64,000 nt of DNA from Viscum album (GCA_963277665.1 OY728143.1:539310394-539374393), one strand, 5' to 3'. Counted from the stretch's first letter, positions 24,765 to 38,576 are shown. The notes: generated by a model not told the origin, from the sequence alone. Numbers and translations: made by a program.

Positions 24765-24895
24765 AACTAGGGACTTTTTTAGGCTTGTGGTTGGTAATAA
24801 AGGCATGTCACACTATGGTTATGGGTTCGATTCCTATAGCTTTGTCTGACGGGACGGGTTATCCCCCGACCTGAAGGCTTTCCTTTTCCTAAATT
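24765..24895 (+). mobile_element. tRNA-derived SINE (candidate)
   Basis: The segment has a pol III B-box GGTTCGATTCC at 24824-24834. It sits in a T-arm-like hairpin: ATGGG / TTCGATT / CCTAT pairs with one wobble. Upstream, GTGGTTGGTAATAAAGGCA (24787-24805) resembles a tRNA D-arm/A-box region at normal spacing. A GC-richer non-tRNA body follows (GACGGGACGGGTTATCCCCC, about 24848-24867), ending in a pyrimidine run TTTCCTTTTCC. It lacks the acceptor stem pairing of a real tRNA gene. It lies in the pol-less part of the gag-only element. Duplicated flanks could not be defined. Confidence 0.6.
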
Positions 24896-25233
24896 ATAGA
24901 ATTATAGTAGCCCAAAAATAATCTTAAGAAATTATTTTACATTAATCCATACTATCAAAAGCTCAATATAATCCATTCCAACCATTATATTTATCCAAAA
25001 TAATTCTATCCAAATTCTCTCCCTTAATGGTTTCTAAATTCCAAAATCAGTTGTAACATCAGATTCCCCAAACAATGTAATGATTCTTATTGTCACATCC
25101 TAAAAATATTATTACCTTCATCATATTAAAACCTTAATAAAAACAACAAGTACTACTGTACAATCATTATATATATCACATTATTCTAATAACCAGAATA
25201 TAATCTTTGAGTCCAAAAACATAAATACATTAA

Positions 25234-26300
25234 TTATTCAACTTCATCTATAGTAACAATATATTCTTGGTCTTGCTCCATTTGCCTTATTTGAAGTAAT
25301 TTTCCTTGATTATTAAGGAAATAATTTTCATAATGCACCATTTCTCTATAATTGTAGCATTCAACATTGACAACCTCTTTCTTTCCCTTGAAATCATGAG
25401 TATGGTGACCATTTTCTCCACATTTGTAACAATCTCCCATTCCTTTTAGGCATGTACTGAGGTGGTTGATACCACAATTATCAAATAATGGAAAATAATT
25501 AATTCCCCTTTTCCCTTTATTTGTATCTTACTCCATCATTATCTTCTTCTCTTTATTTACTTTGTTGTCATAAGACTTAGAGAATTACTTTTCTTTCTTG
25601 ATAGCGCGTGAGAAAATATCATCATACGATGAGAAGGATTGTGATAAAAATGCATGATGGAGAAATCGTTTTAACCCATCAAAGAAATGATAAATCTTAT
25701 TTCTTGGGTTACATATATAATCAGCAGCATGCCGCACTAACCTTGTAAAGTTAGACTCATACATTTCACCATTATCATCCTCCTTTTTCCTAGACTAAAA
25801 AATTTCCTTTCCCTATCTTCTTTATGGTCACGAGGAAAGTATTTTCCTAAGAAAATCTCTTTGAACTCTCTATATTCCATATTTTATACTTCATAATTTT
25901 CCTTTTTGTTTTGTATCAATGACCACCATTGATCATCATCTCTAGTGAGGCGATAAACTGCCATGATAACTTTCCCCCTTTCACTACTCCCCAAAGCCTA
26001 AAATATTTTTTCTTTGGAACATATCTATTGCTAAGCTTCCAATGGATTTGTACTCCCATTGAATGTTGGAGTATGTTTCCTCATGAAGTGATCTAGCAGT
26101 GATCCTCCACACCGTGGATTAGGGTGCTCCATACAAGTAATGTTATTATTCATAACCTGTGTGAGTTGTCCCAGTATGGTGATTAGCTGATCAGCACCAG
26201 TTGCATTACCAGCTCCACTATAATTATCTTGAGCATGTGGGAAATCCCTACATGGAATTCATGTATTGATATGGTTTCCATTCCTTCCACTAGGAACCAT
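25234..26300 (-). pseudogene. gag: gag: capsid plus two CCHC-type zinc knuckles
   Basis: This is the retrotransposon capsid/nucleocapsid protein. The minus-strand ATG at 26300 opens MVPSGRNGNHINT and then meets a stop. Downstream, FMRKHTPTFNGSTNPLEA (about 26085-26030) matches the plant gag block P-P-T-F-x-G-x-x-D-P-x-E-A. DDDQWWS (about 25940-25920) and YREFKEIFLGKYFP (about 25880-25840) match W-W...F-x-x-x-F-x-x-K-Y-F-P. After one frameshift, EMYESNFTRLVRHA (about 25772-25730) matches the E-Y-x-x-x-F-x-x-L-x-R-x-A block. The C-terminus has CYKCGENGHHTHDF and CYNYREMVHYENYF (25435-25300), two zinc knuckles with some cysteines lost. Several stops make it a pseudogene, but the order is complete for Gag. 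No protease follows. Confidence 0.88.
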
Positions 26301-26790
26301 TTCTAAAAAATGGCATAAATTAGATCATTTTTTCATTCAAAATACATAATTTGATACATGTAAAACACTGGACATAAATTGAACTATTTATGGATATAAT
26401 CCATATTCATAAAAAAAGGTTTTCTTTGAGGAAGTATATACTCATAAACCCTTCATAAGTTTTTGTAAATATAATGAGAAATATCCTAATCATATCCCAT
26501 AGGAGTGTCGTAAACAAGAGTGCAGCAAGGCCCATTTTCGTCCACCAGTTGTCGTTCGAGTCTCTCTCAAAGCGGTGTTTTCGGGTTTTACCCCTAGGTA
26601 CATATGTGCTAGAGCTGGTTCAACCTGCTTGTATCCAGACAGGGATTTATTGCTTGGAAAACTCGCAAAATCTTTTCAATACCAAAATTCTAGGAAGTTC
26701 TTCTATATTGTTCCTCAAATTCCGTCTTAGGTCTATGTGAACTAATCAGAGATTTTCTAAATCTAGATTCAAAGGTTTATACTAAACTTC

Positions 26791-26802
26791 CTCTAATACC
26801 AA
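26791..26802 (-). other. Primer-binding site, initiator tRNA-Met type
   Basis: On the minus strand TGGTATTAGAGG, two bases after the 5' LTR end, matches TGGTATCAGAGC at ten of twelve positions. Confidence 0.85.
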
Positions 26803-27351
26803 CTATAATGCCCCAACCCCAATTACACAAAGTCGGTGCATTATTATGTAACGTTGACATGATCACAAAAGATCATGTCTCGAAAGACTGATTAGTTTAG
26901 TAGCCTTGGAATCACTAGATATATTCATAAGGTTTACATTACATCATAAATTGAAAAACTACAATAATATAGACTCCATAGTCTACATTCATATCCCCTT
27001 CAGACTATCCCTGCAGGTTAATCATAATATATTTATTCACATCCTGGGATAAATAAAACATAGAAAGGGGTGAGGTCAGATGCTCAGTAAGGATAAAAAT
27101 ATAGCGGAAGCTCTCATAAATAAGAATAATAATTTGAGGAAATGTATAACTAAAACAAAAGCCTTTAAAAGTTGAACATAAGAATAATATGGCAATGATA
27201 ATATGGAATAATTTCATTTACATATTCACATGGATATTCTACTAGTCGAATAATCGCATGGAATATCACGGACCAATTTCATAATGATGGAAATGCATAA
27301 TATCGAACTTTAATTTCTGTGTCAAGGCCTCGTTCTAAGTCCGATGGGATA

Positions 27352-27545
27352 ACAGTAACCGGAACCCAACATGGAGAGCCTCTCTAAACGGAATCCATCG
27401 TGGAGAGCCTCTGTAACCGGACTCCAACATGGAGTTCCTCTAATAACAGGACACCAACCCGAAGTGCCTCTAATAACCGGACACCAACCCGCAGGGTCTA
27501 CAGCAACTAGACCCAATCCCTGAGGGATTAATTTTACCAGTACCT
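27352..27545. repeat. 30-bp LTR minisatellite, 5' LTR copy
   Basis: This is the same array as 20640-20832, with units such as TAACCGGACACCAACCCGCA. On the minus (sense) strand it reads as a 10-residue repeat seen in GTSGWCPVIRGTPCWSPVT. The units differ between the two LTRs at many places, but unit length is kept. Confidence 0.85.
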
Positions 27546-28385
27546 AACCTAGAACTTACTATCCTATCACATTAATCTTATGAAGGGGATGAAATAAAAC
27601 ATAAAATTCGTATTAAAACTAGAGAGCCAAAACATTAATCACAACCCATTAATGGAATAAAAATAACTCATCCATTGTCAAAAATTTCACAAAACCATAA
27701 ATACAATATGGATGATTTGTATCATAATAAATCAACTTCAAAAAAGTGTAAAATTTATCAATGGATGTTGAAATAGATGAAATCAAAACTATTTGAGAGA
27801 AATATATCTTTTTTATTTAAATCATTTAAAAGTCACATAATTATAAACAAAATTACATTGAAAATATTCTTATAAGCTTGTAAGGGAAGCTTCAAAGATC
27901 TTATAATGGTGGAAAATATCCACACCCACTGTATAAGTTAAAAAAAGACATTATTACCTTAATTCTATCGAAAAGGTTAAAAATGACCTTGTTTGGAAAA
28001 CAATGGAAGGATTCATTTATAAACTTCTTATAAAAAGTCAAAAAAGGGTATAAATGACTTTAACCCATATTCTATAAAATAGTAATAATGTTTTGAAATA
28101 AATTTTTAAGAAACATGGATGTGGATGATGAGGAGGTCGTCATAGATAATTACATATAAACAACCTCATATAATGAAGAGATTGTGAAATAAACCCTTAT
28201 AAATTTGGTAACTTACGAAACATACATCCCATGAAAGAGGTGTCAAACAATGAATATGTAAATACACAAACATTAATGTTTATTACATAATGAATACCAT
28301 TATGGGAAGTACATACACCACAAAAAAGATAATAGTGTAAATATGGCAAGAATCTCACGATAATAAGGAGTGATATGAAAACCCA

Positions 28386-28393
28386 TTACCTTG
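28386..28393 (-). promoter_or_regulatory. Splice-donor-like motif in LTR leader
   Basis: The minus-strand CAAG|GTAATG lies about 210 bases downstream of the TATA box. The same distance separates TATA and donor-like motif in the LTR at 633-3385. Confidence 0.45.
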
Positions 28394-28595
28394 TACTTTT
28401 CTGTGGTTAAGGGTTGGCTAACCACCTCTTCTTCAGGTTTTCCTTTGGATTTGATCAAAAGGGATCCATAGGATGTAATTATGATCAAAATAAGGCCTCT
28501 AGGTTGAAGTGAGGGATGATGATAGAATATTTGGAAAGGGTTTGGCCGATCCAAAAGGCTTTGAAATTGTGAATTATTGAGAATGGGAGATCCCT

Positions 28596-28602
28596 TTTAT
28601 AA
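28596..28602 (-). promoter_or_regulatory. LTR promoter TATA box (5' LTR)
   Basis: The minus-strand CCCCTCTTATAAAAGG is a clear TATA element. Transcription of the gag-only element would start some 30 bases downstream, leaving about 1.6 kb of U3 and 1.8 kb of R-U5. Confidence 0.65.
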
Positions 28603-30182
28603 GAGGGGTGAGGGGCACCTTTGGAAAATCTAGAAATATTATTTTATAATAAATTCATATTCTGTTTCTAATGGCTTAAAAGTAGATTTATAAAAGTCTA
28701 GGGTGGGGACGTGTCTAAATTCTTTCATCCAATAGATTTTAAACAGGTTTGGGTCATTATATTAACCATATCTTTTAGTTTTAACTCTTATATAAATAGT
28801 TTGACATTTAACATGTCAGTTTGTGTTTTTATATTATACAGTTCATAAACATACTATATACATCCAAGTGACCCCCCAAGTGGTCCATTAATGATACAAA
28901 TATCATGATAAAAGTCTCTTGGATGATCCTTAGATATTTAGTAATCGAATATCAACTAATAATATAATATTTATTTTAAAAACTCATTTATGTCGATTTT
29001 GACACTATTCAATAATTGTTTTTTTTAAAGTCTTAACAACATTATTAATTCAAACCAAATTCATTTAGGAAATCCTATAATGTCATAATAACCAATAAAA
29101 TTCATTTATTTCCTCAAAACATTCCAATTATATTAATTTTAACATTTATAATACCAATTATTTTATTCTTTCATTAACAAGGAAAATACTGCATCATTAT
29201 TGTGTCATAAATAATATTAATAATCAAATGTCTAAAAATTATAAATAAAATACCATTATATAGTAAATCATTTTATATTTCTAATGAACATTTATAGACC
29301 AAAATCCAACATATATAACCCTATGCATAAATTGTTTCGCTAAAAGATATATCCTTATGTCATTTGTGTATTTATTTTAACTTAATTAATATAAAATGTC
29401 CTTATCACCTACAAGTGGCTCAATGGGGTCCCAAAATCGACCCAAAGATTCCCATGGTCAGAAATGTATCTACCAATAATTTTAGGACACGTTTTTGAGT
29501 AATTTATTATTATTATAATAATTCTTTACCCTTATTTACTGAATTTCTCCTTTAACCATGGTAAATAAAATATTTACCGAAGTAATTATTCAAAATTTCT
29601 AAAAATAAACCTAACCTATTTACACAATTTATAAATCCTTATTCAAATTATGGATTCCATTTTTCCAAATTCAGAACACAGAAGTGGAAGAAATTAATTT
29701 AAAATTAATTCCCCTTGTCAAAACAAAAAATGTGTTTTTAAGAGATAATAACTATCAATTGATTGACACTTGTTTATGTCCGGTTTAATTAGGAAATTAT
29801 GTCCAATGACCAAAATTGTGTTAAATTGTAAAAATATATTCTAAATATAATTTTAAACCTCTCAAATTCATAATTTATCGCTGTTAATTATTTCGATTTA
29901 AAAAGTTGTTTTTAATTAAAATTTATTAATTTTCACTATTCATCAAAATATAATATTTATCCGAAAAGTACCAATATTTCACCCTAGGATAATTTCAATA
30001 TTACGAATACAAAAATGAAGTCAATTTGAAAGACAGAATTAATAAAACTTCAAAATGTGGGTATTACTATTCATAACAGCTAGTTTGATTGGTTGTGGGG
30101 TTTGTTAGAACTCGAAGTTGCGTAAAACACACATTGTTGTATTATTGAAAGAAAAGAGTACCATGGAAGATTGGGGGTTTCA

Positions 30183-30187
30183 ATTGG
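30183..30187. repeat. Right target-site duplication, ATTGG
   Basis: ATTGG follows the LTR end TTTCA exactly and equals 20078-20082. Confidence 0.85.
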
Positions 30188-33100
30188 TTTGAATTTAATT
30201 ATATCCTTAAATGGATATGGTAAGACCTAAAATAAATGACTAAAACATTAAATTATACTTGATGAGAAATATGGTGTATAATATCGGTTTCATAATCAAT
30301 ATAATTATTATGAAATGTTAGGATAAATATGTTATAATTTAATGATACATACCATAAATTTGTATTAGGTAAATAAGAGTATAAAAAAAATTGCTCATGT
30401 ATCATGATTACATCTACATTGAAATGAAAACATTAGATCTTCTATAAAGGGTTATAGGGATAGAATTTTGGGAAGAATTGAACCTCCAATATGTGTCTAG
30501 GTATTATTAGAAGAGAAACTGGAAGAGTTTTGTAATTAATCAAGGATTAATTTTTAGTGAATAATAGTGGTAACATTTTCTCTTTTGTAATTAAATTGAG
30601 ATGCACAAATTTGTTATATTTGAATATAATAGATTATAATAAATTCATTCTCAATTCATATGACTAAAAATTATCATTGATTCAATGACAAGATAATATA
30701 GAGTCATAATACTAGAGAAAAATAGTAAACAAACATGTATTGGATCAATTATAAAAATTTTCATTTTTATTAACACTTAGTGAAAACATTTTAATTTTCA
30801 CCGTGATAAAAAAAATTTCAGTACTAAAGCATTGAAATTTTTACATTTTAATTGAAAATTTCCACATAAATTGAAAATTTATGAAAATAATATAATATCA
30901 TATCATATTTTATATATAAAATAAAATTTTCTGTATTTAATAGATTCATAAATTAATATTTTGATAAAATATCAAAAATGATAATTTTTGAACTATTCAA
31001 TTAATTGGTTTTTAGACACTGGAACACAGAAAAGGGATTTAGAAATTTACAATTTCAAAATTACAGAAAATGTCATGATAATCATTAAAAATCACGGGAT
31101 ACACTAAATATTTCTAATTATGTTATTTATAATTTTTTTCATTCATTTATTTTATATTATTCTTAAAATAATTTTTTTATTAGTTAAAAATATATTTTAT
31201 GTAGTATAATTGTCAACGAAACATAATTAAAAGATTATTTTCGATATTTCTTGCCTAAAATATGTATTGCATACACCATTGTGTATTTCAAAATTTATAT
31301 AAAATGAAAATTGATTTATAAACATAAACATATATTATAATACTAAATATATTTTAAAAAATATTTCATGAATGACATGTTACATCTTATATAGTATCTT
31401 TTTTATACCAACTTTGACATTTCTAGTGATATGCATTCCTTCTGTCAGCACTGAAATGGATTTTCATATTCATCATCGAAAAAATTATAATTTATATTTC
31501 TTTTGGAAATTAGTTTTAAAAAAAATATCCAATATATTTATATACATGATTCATTTCATAATTATTATAAACATAATACATTTTAATATTATTTTTGGTA
31601 TATTTGATTCATAAAATATAGTGTATTTCAAAAGAGATTAATTTTTTACTATTCAGAAAATAATCTAAATCTTCAAAAAATTTCAAAACTATCATCATAG
31701 AATTAATTTTATATATTTAAAAAAAGTCAATTTCATCATATAAAATTTCTATATGTTAATGATTTTAATCATACATAAATTCATAAAATTCTATTAAAAT
31801 ATATTTTATCCAAAAATTCCTTTTATGTAAAAAATTTTTTTATAACATGTTAAACGATAATGTATATTACAATTAATATAATTAGATTAATAATAATATA
31901 ATATATCTGTTAATTAAATGAAAAAAATTAAAAAAAATTGTTTTTCATTTTAAATGTTTTATGGGAATACAATTCTCAATAAAATTTTCAATTTTTCCAA
32001 ATTCACTAGATAATCACTAATTTCAGTGATCTTAGAAAAATTTAAGCTAAAAAAATTTGATATGAATTCTTAAAAATTTATATTATATGTAATTTAAATT
32101 TATTTTTTCAATTTCCCAAAAATTATTGATAATATTATTTCCTGAAAATGAATAAAATTATTTTATTCTGGACTTATTTCTAGAGCATAATATAACATTT
32201 CTAAAAATGTAGTAATTATTTACAATGAAATTTTGAATAAATTTATTTTAATTAATATATATATATATATTAGTTAATTTAATATAATTAATAGGAAATA
32301 ATATATTTATTAATTTATAATAGTGAAATTAAAATTTAATACTTTTAGAATATATCTCATTTCTTTTAGACACATTGTTGAGTTTAAGCAAAGTTACTAA
32401 AAAATATAATTACTTAAAGACACAGATTTTGTAAAATATAGGGGGTAACATTATACCTAGTCTTTAATTAATTAACTCCCAACTATTTGATAATACAAAA
32501 GGAAATAAATTATCCTCTACTTATAAAATCCTAGGATCGATACTTATATTATAAAAAGGGATAATACCACATCCTAATACAGAGAGGGAAAATGATATAA
32601 AAATGAAAACCCCTATAATATTTTATTGTAGAAGCTAGAAATACTGGATAATGGAAATTAGATAATGGAAGAGGAAACAAAAAATCTATGTAATAATGGA
32701 TACTGCTAGATAATATGTTCATATGAATGTTAACCATTGAAAAATATAATTCTAAGATGTGTGAAATGCCCATGAATCATCTGGTTAAAAATCTAAATTG
32801 ATTGGTTTTTTTCCTTTTCTAATTTCAAGGGATTTATTTAATATCTATGTAATGATCTCAATGATTTAATACAATTAGATTTATTTCCATGTCTTAAAAA
32901 ATCTCATGCTTCGATTATCATTTGATCAATTTCCATATTATTTCACACAATAATAAATGTATTTTCAAGAATAATTTTTCATGATGAAAGCAATTATAAT
33001 TAACTATGAGATCGTTAATAATTATATATGCATGTAAACGTTTTAAAATGATAACATAGTTAATATATGTTTTTATAAATCATACATTGAAATAAAAAAA

Positions 33101-34980
33101 TTAAACTATTATCAATCTATACCAAAAGTAGTTAACAATAAGACTCATCCAAAATATTACCCACTAGATAAAAAACCCAAAAATTATTTGATATCATCTC
33201 ATCCACGATATAAATTATGATAATTTTAAACACTCATTGTATATTATATAATTAATGTATATAACTTGATCATATAATGTAAAATATATAAAAATAACTT
33301 CCCAAACACACTATAAATTAAAATTATCACTTAAAGGATAATTCAATACATGTTAATTAAATAAGATCATTGCTTAGATAAAATTAATTACATTATTGTA
33401 ATAGGATAATACATTCCATGAAAAATTATCATAGGTTGATTCATAATATAATATATGATTTCAATTTTCCAAAATTATTAATGGAATATTTGTATGGAGT
33501 GTTAATCAATGTTCGTAATCAAATTAATGTTCATTATAATATTTTTATAATTCTTATTAATAAAAATTCTGACAGATTCCACTAATCTAGAGTGGACTAT
33601 ATGTCAACCATAACTATCATGATTAAATTTTTTTATTTTAATTTCATATGATTACATTTTTTTCCATTGCAATCAACAAGTGTTGTCTATTATTGTCTTC
33701 ATTACCCCTTATAATAGGGAATTTATTTGCATAGTTTGAAAACACTTTTCATTTATTTAACAAATTAGTATGTCTTGTACTCTGTTGAGATATATATCCA
33801 CTCATTTCATTGAGTGACTTATTTATATAACTCTGATATAATTTTCCATCACTTATAGGCCTTCCACAGTTGATTCATTTTCTATTTCCCTTTATGAATT
33901 TAAATTTTTTCTCCTTGTAATTTGTTTTTTAATTAGTAAATTGAATCATTTTCTTCACTCCCTTTAAAAAACCTCTACAACTTCCATCAATCTCTATCAT
34001 TGTTTTATTATCACCATAACAATGAATGTTCCAAAAAAAAATTCAAGATTCAGTTCACATCAAATTAATTATTAATAGTACCCAATTTCCATTGGGATAA
34101 CTCCATACATAGTCTTGAATGAAAAACAATAATGGATTGATAAATTTTTCTTTATGAATGATGATTAAACATTTATAATACATTACATGTCTTGTAAACT
34201 ATTCCCCATAGGTACTAATGTCTTCATCATTCATATTCGCAATCTCAGTGTTTTTATTACCTATTTCTGTACATAGAATATGAGGGATGTACATGCAGAA
34301 AAATATTTACATTATCTTATCTCATTCCATTGATTTAATTTATTTCACACTCCCGGAACTCATAATAATAATTCACCATTGATTAAATATTCCATTTAAT
34401 AGATAAATAAATTGGAAACACTATCATTATCTATAAATTGATGAACCTGAAATATTTTTTTCAATCTCATTCATTTATTACTAATAATCATCATGTATTA
34501 CCATAAGCATAAAAAACATTTGTGGTTTCTACATAAAATATTATATAAAATTTATCTCACTCTTAGTGAATTTCTATATTCTACATGGTCTAGGATACAT
34601 AAAATTTATTAACGTTTTTGGGTGAGAATAGTCACAATATAACACATCATATCTCTTAATACATTTGATTTCTCATTTATAAATTTGATTCATTGGAGAT
34701 CAAATTAATATCTCACACGACTCCTTTGGGTTTCAACCATTAAATAAAACAAAAAAAGTATAATGTGAATAGTGATATTCATAGTAAAATTCAATAATTC
34801 CTTGAAAAATAATTTATTTGATGCCTAAATTTTGAAATTTTATTTTATGAAAACTGATATTTAACATAGTTCCATCATAATCATTATAAACATTTGGATT
34901 TTAACCTTTTCGTAGTTATATCCCTAGGGTTAATTGAAATATTTTCATATCTAACATTCAAATGTTTATCTAATCCATAC
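30188..34980. other. AT-rich unassigned interval
   Basis: No gene, RNA or intact mobile-element coding motif was found. Its right edge meets a minus-strand PBS, so at least part should be the internal domain of an old minus-strand retrotransposon. A minus-strand ATG near 34745 (MVETQRSRVRY) is where a gag start would be expected, but the frame fails at once and no later Gag block could be read. Homopolymer and AT tracts, such as the TA run at 32256-32270, dominate. Confidence 0.35.
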
Positions 34981-34990
34981 TCTAATACCA
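34981..34990 (-). other. Primer-binding site of an old minus-strand element
   Basis: The minus-strand TGGTATTAGAGTATGG matches the iMet PBS. On the outer side the sequence continues ATATTGACACTCTAAC, a blurred version of the TGTAACACCC LTR terminus, in the right order for a 5' LTR on the minus strand. Confidence 0.6.
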
Positions 34991-34991
34991 T

Positions 34992-37900
34992 ATATTGACA
35001 CTCTAACAATTCATACATTGATATCAAATCTTAAAAAATGAATATTCATTTACTAATATAACTATCTAAGCCATAGTAATATAGTTCTATTGAATTTAGT
35101 ATAATGGGAAATTACACAAGTGGTTCATAAAAGATACGTGTCATCCGCCAATAAGATATTCAAAACTGGAATATTTATTAGACATGTCATTAACTAAAAC
35201 ATTATCCATAAATTTTGTAATGGTAACATAATAAAAGGTAGGATTTGATGGTCTTTATGTGATAATATGTGTGATATAAATGAAAAAATATGAATCACAA
35301 GAGAATAATAGAGTTATAACAGGATCATAACAATTGAAATCAGCATCCCAAATATTATAGATGATAATATTTAGTTATGTTAAAATGATTGAATATACTT
35401 AAGATATTTATAATTTAATTATCCATAATAATGAATCATGAGAGCATAACAGTGAAAGAGTACATGAATTGATTCAAACAAATAATCCAATAATGTTGTG
35501 AACATGTATGAAAGGAAACATTATCTATTATTTAGTTAAATATTTAAAAATAAGAACCTTTATAAGAATAAAATAATGATTCAAGGTCCATTGTTTTCTT
35601 ATCAAAAAGAATAATAGATATGTGAATAAAGTGAAGAATATGAAAAATAGTTTCATGCATAATATTTTGAATATAGAATAGGGGTCAATAATATAAAATA
35701 AACCTCATTAGTCATCCATATTTTCCAGTACAACAGAGGGAAAAATAATACCAACATTACAGTTAATGAGAACCATTCATATTATTCACTGAGATCACTG
35801 ACCATTCATCATTTTAGAACATGTTAAAAGATATTCTTTCAAAAACCCCATCTCATTATAATCATAAGCCATATATAGAGAGAATAATTATGGTTTCTTT
35901 GGATCATATTAAATTTATTCATTATGTATCATTAATACATATAAACATTTATATAAAATGATTTTGAATGACCACAAGAAATAAATCTTGAGGAAAATAA
36001 CTATTCAAATTTAATTCAGGTCTTTTAAAATTATATTTAATTATCTAGGAAAACGTAGTCTACAGAAAGGGAATTATGAACATATAAAGGACTAATCAGT
36101 GATTATATTGATCATGGTGGAAGGAAAATAAACTAATATAATATAATGTTAAAATTCATCCCCTCCATATTTGTTCAGAAAATCCACATAGTATTTCATT
36201 TTGATAATTTAAAATAAAATCCTGAATTTTTTTTTGAAAAATTGAAACATTGAGAAAAATAAGTTGAAAAAATCATATTATATTTTTAAAAATATTTATT
36301 AATAGTATTTATATAATAATATTATAAATGCAAAATATTCCCCTATGGGGAGTTATACATAAACATTCTTGATATTTGATGAGATTTTGAATCAAATCCC
36401 TTAGCTTTAATATAATAATATTTATATATTTTTGAACCATATTAATAATAAATATAAATTAATTATTCATATATTATATATCCATTGTAAATTTATCATA
36501 ACATATATTACGAAGCTATGACATTTTATTAACAATTTATTATCCATTCCTTGTCATGATCATTTTTTGTGTTACTATATATTTAATTTTGATTTTTTAT
36601 GGATTTAAATTTTTCAGTCCATTTAATATGATAATTATGCCAATATATCCAAAAAAACAAATATTTAAATTTAATATACATATTTATTTAGAGTAGTTCA
36701 TAAAAAATTAATTCCACCAATTATTGAGACTTAATGTCAAACATATCCATTACTATTTTTTATTTATACAGGATGAAATGAAAAAATATAAATATTGATG
36801 AACCATTTAAACATAATTATAATATCATATACATTATATACATTAAAAAATCCACCTTTTAATCCTTATAATATCAACATGTTAAAAATAATTAAACACT
36901 TTATGGATGCAGTGCTCTACATATACATATTAATGACATTTTCATTTTTCAAAGGATGTAATGATAAGTAGGAAGATAATTTAATATAATTCAAGAAGTA
37001 TAATTATATCACAGAGAAAATATATAAACATTAAATACACCATAATATGAATCCATATAATATATTTAGTGAAAATGAATTCTCTCGCAACATGAAGATG
37101 GTAAGTTGAATGTAATCATCAGCGATACATTAACCAGTCATGTGATTGAATAAAAGGTGTTATAATGGTGTTTTTATAATAATAATTATTTTTAATATTT
37201 ATGATATATTTTAAAATGTTTTTTGATACATACCATATATTTATTAGTTTTAATAAAGAGTTGAAAATAATTTTATCGAGTGAATATAATATTTATACTT
37301 TATAATGAATACTTTATATTTTCTCTAACGGTTTATACAGTTGGTGTTTTGTGAAGGCCATAACATATAGAATGTTTATTGAGAATTTTATAAAATACAA
37401 TGTAATACATTATTGTATATAAATGAAAATTTTGAGTCATTGGGAAAGGGAGTTGTATAACTTTATTAGTTGATGTTTGGGGCATTTTTAAAATTTTCCA
37501 GAAGAATAAATGTTAATAAATTCAATCCCAATACATAAGCCTCGAAACAGGAATGGGATAAATGTTAAGATAAAATATGGGTGTAATAAAATCCTAAAAT
37601 AAAATGTATATATTTTTTGTATAATATTAAAAATCACCATTTTGATTAACCTTATCATATTTTAATTTTTATTGTAATAACAAATTTTTTATATCAAAGG
37701 GTTGTAATATAAACTGAAATGTAGAAAATAACACTATTAATATTAATATCATTAAATTATAGACCATATTATATCAGCATAGTCTGATTTAGTATTTTTT
37801 ATCATTAAATATATTTTCAAATTATTTTTTATAAAATAGTAATAATTTCATATTTAACATTCTTAAGTTAATTTTACATTAAATATATTAATAAAATTGT

Positions 37901-38576
37901 TATATAATACATTAACACAAACCAAAATGTTCATAAAACCTTTAATATTCATTATAAGAATAAATTATTTAACATTATAAATACTTTTTATAATTTTGAA
38001 ATTATTTATATCATTTTTATATTGATTATATTTTTAATTAGTTAGTATTATGAACAAATATGATGAACTTAATTAATACCTAAAAATTATAAATAAATTT
38101 TCACTATTAATTTAAATTTATCATTCAAAAAAATAAATAATTATATCCATTCAATAATTATGTTTACTGAAATCTATTGGATGATTACTTAATTAATATT
38201 TTATTTTCACTTTTATGTCTATATGAATGCATTACATAAGCATTTCGGTAAGAAACTAATTATATAACTCCAAAATTATTGTATATAAATAAAAATAACA
38301 AATAATACGTAATATTTGATAAATAATATAGTAATGGGATTATATCATGTCTTATATATCTTTAGGAAACCAAATTTGACGTTTCCCTTGATGTCAATGT
38401 TATGAGTCGACAATGAAAAATATTTTCAAATTTATGAGGTAATTAATATAATATATTTTTTTCTGCATTGATTATTTGTAATAATTTTATATTACAATAA
38501 TAATTTTTTTTCCATATGATTTATACATTTTTATGTTATGTTTAGGTCATGAAGAATTCAAAAAAGATACCTTACA
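34992..38576 (-). repeat. Very decayed LTR, minus strand; far end tentative
   Basis: It starts beside the PBS at 34981-34990. About 115 bases in, ACAAGTGGTTCATAAAAGAT at 35116 matches ACTGGTTCATAAAGTATA at about 63134 in the LTR at 63003, and the next segments can be followed in parallel. The far end is put at GATACCTTACA (38566-38576), which resembles GGGGTGCTACA at 24181-24191 and gives 3.6 kb, a normal length for these LTRs. That end is a guess. Confidence 0.4.

Larger units (their letters stand above)
20083..30182 (-). mobile_element. Gag-only (pol-less) gypsy element, complete with duplication
   Basis: A minus-strand LTR element of 10.1 kb bounded by a perfect 5-bp ATTGG duplication. 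Reading on the minus strand: 5' LTR (30182-26805), PBS (26802-26791), gag (26300-25234), then about 1 kb without any pol motif, a purine tract (24206-24192) and the 3' LTR (24191-20083). The internal domain is only 2.6 kb and lacks protease, reverse transcriptase, RNase H and integrase, so it could only have moved with enzymes from another element. Plant elements with this make-up have been called TR-GAG. The LTR pair looks roughly 85-90% identical by eye apart from the 0.7 kb insert in the 3' copy. It is the youngest-looking insertion in the window. Confidence 0.92.
26805..30182 (-). repeat. 5' LTR
   Basis: The plus-strand reading runs TATAATGCCCCAACCCC to GGGGGTTTCA. It is a full-length partner of 20083-24191 without the 0.7 kb insert. 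It is adjacent to the PBS on the inside and to ATTGG on the outside. Its minus-strand TATA box is at 28596-28602 and its donor-like motif at 28386-28393. Small frames within it (27005-27217, 28300-28554) have no recognisable product. The loss of TG...CA at both ends is consistent with decay after insertion. Confidence 0.92.

Noticed and set aside
24781..24850. A tRNA gene
   Set aside because: The T-arm and B-box are good, but acceptor and anticodon stems cannot be formed and the 3' body is SINE-like.
26474..26740. 88-codon plus-strand frame
   Set aside because: It is antisense to the leader between PBS and gag of the minus-strand element and has no motif.
34080..34140. Minus-strand integrase-like string (VFHSRLCMELSQ) near 34110
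   Set aside because: It lies only about 0.85 kb inside the PBS, where gag should be, and no second integrase block accompanies it.
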